Below are positions 19,581-20,182 of a stretch of DNA of 20,182 nt, in pieces. The position numbers were made by a program, and so were the translations under genes. The DNA is taken from NCBI GenBank assembly GCA_015680685.1, contig MNCI01011956.1, positions 282,964 through 303,145 of the forward strand. Direction: 5' to 3'. The DNA is from Gnetum montanum. Lineage: Eukaryota; Streptophyta; Gnetopsida; Gnetales; Gnetaceae. Position 1 is the first letter of the stretch, and every line of letters begins with the position of its first letter. The notes beneath the pieces are model-generated. The model was not told the origin of the DNA. It saw only the letters and a list, made by a program, of their open reading frames with translations, and searched no databases.

Positions 19581-19597
19581 CACGTGGCGCGTTGACC
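19581..19597 (+). promoter_or_regulatory. G-box/ABRE core next to a W-box
   Basis: CACGTGGC (19581-19588) is a perfect bZIP/bHLH G-box core. TTGACC (19592-19597) is a WRKY W-box core. Their closeness within a CpG-rich LTR-like block is suggestive only. Confidence 0.3.
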
Positions 19598-19641
19598 GGG
19601 TGCACACACTTTACAAAAATACAATATATTACATCTATCGG

Positions 19642-20041
19642 GCGTATATGCCGTGTGAGGTGGGCATATACGCTGGGCGTATATGCTGAATGAGGCGGAC
19701 CTGTAAACTTGGGTGGAGATGATGTGCTGGGCGTATACGCCGGGCGTATACGCTGGCGGATGCTAGGCGTATACGCTGGCGGATGCTAGGCGTATACGCT
19801 GAAGGATGTCCACTTGCTTCAATCCTTGCTCTTTGGTGTTATTTTCATGCTATCATTGAGACTTCATCGTCAGGCGTGTGCATCTGTGGCGTCGAGCGTA
19901 TAGGCAAGGCGTGTACACCGGGCATGTGGGCCAGATTTCCACGCTGGGCGTATATGCTGGGGCGTATACGTTGGGAGTGTTAGGAGTGCATGCAGGGCGT
20001 ACACGCTGGTACTGCTGGGCATATACGTCGAGCGTATAAGC
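19642..20041. repeat. array of GCGTATACGC palindromes
   Basis: Perfect copies lie at 19731-19740, 19744-19753, 19767-19776 and 19790-19799. One-to-two-mismatch copies begin at 19642, 19664, 19677, 19948, 19962, 19997, 20019 and 20032. Weaker ones begin near 19896 and 19909. Start-to-start distances repeat as 13 (four times) and 22-23 (three times), with 14 and 35 also present. A 23-bp unit (ggcgtatacgctggcggatg plus cta) is tandem at 19743-19800. Confidence 0.85.
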
Positions 20042-20182
20042 TGGTACTGCACACTTTAGGTATTGCACACTTAGTGAAAATTAAGCGTTGCGATCCCCAA
20101 GGTTGCCGTATGTCACATCTCATGCAGCCGATGTCGTTCATGGGTCCCAAGGTCCTTCTTGGTGTCTGACAAATACTAAGCT

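Larger units (their letters stand above)
18946..20182. mobile_element. CpG-rich, younger-looking repeat block (unidentified, possibly an LTR)
   Basis: From ctgtaccgcc onward CpG and G+C rise abruptly and stay high to the window end. Frames of 60-119 codons on both strands are explained by higher G+C and by the internal repeats, and none shows a domain. At 19110-19300 variants of GTAAAC and GTGAACAGA recur. Presence of regulatory-type motifs and an internal array suggests LTR U3 sequence, but no second copy is available to prove it. Confidence 0.45.

Noticed and set aside
19853-20068. Tyr/Pro-rich minus-strand frame (repeated YTP/YAP)
   Set aside because: It is a direct translation of the GCGTATACGC array. 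Overlapping frames on both strands are equally open, so it is not evidence of an extensin-like protein.

Overview
The window looks like heterochromatic intergenic DNA from a large-genome seed plant, possibly a gymnosperm (inference). It is AT-rich, has almost no intact open frames, is packed with retroelement debris and tandem repeats, and shows a decay pattern (CAG to TAG, CGA to TGA) expected from plant CHG and CG methylation. I see no bacterial features, tRNA, rRNA or CRISPR, and no intact host gene.

Layout: 1-245 is a short CpG-rich fragment. 246-1230 is old filler, with a possible minus-strand coding trace at 430-720. 1230-2375 is an LTR-like sequence on the plus strand with a duplicated core promoter and a hairpin array. 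2376-4054 holds nothing recognisable. 4055-4805 (-) is a decayed coiled-coil-type reading frame. 4840-5420 is LTR-like, with a TATA box and palindrome array. 6017-6512 (+) is an Arg/Ser-rich gag-like remnant. 6640-7790 looks like an LTR and leader. About 7863-10507 (+) is a decayed Ty3/gypsy gag and protease region ending in a retropepsin. No reverse transcriptase, RNase H or integrase follows it. A 33-bp tandem repeat lies at 10889-11045.

The most interesting object is 11383-16673 on the minus strand. It is a decayed eight-exon gene coding for roughly 1,030 residues in a family I do not recognise. Five internal GT-AG junctions keep the reading frame; the first intron fits too, and the sixth is unresolved. 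A 190-bp tandem repeat sits in intron 1. The gene lies 3' of gag-protease and antisense to it, which recalls the antisense ORF of some Tat-lineage gypsy elements. Introns survive retrotransposition only when they are antisense to the genomic RNA, so this arrangement is self-consistent.

16835-18060 (-) is a second, diverged copy of the LTR at 1.2-2.4 kb in opposite orientation. 18480-18945 is a palindrome-rich stretch. At about 18945 composition changes sharply to a CpG-rich, younger-looking block. This block carries an array of the 10-bp palindrome GCGTATACGC and its variants with recurrent 13-bp and 22-23-bp spacing.
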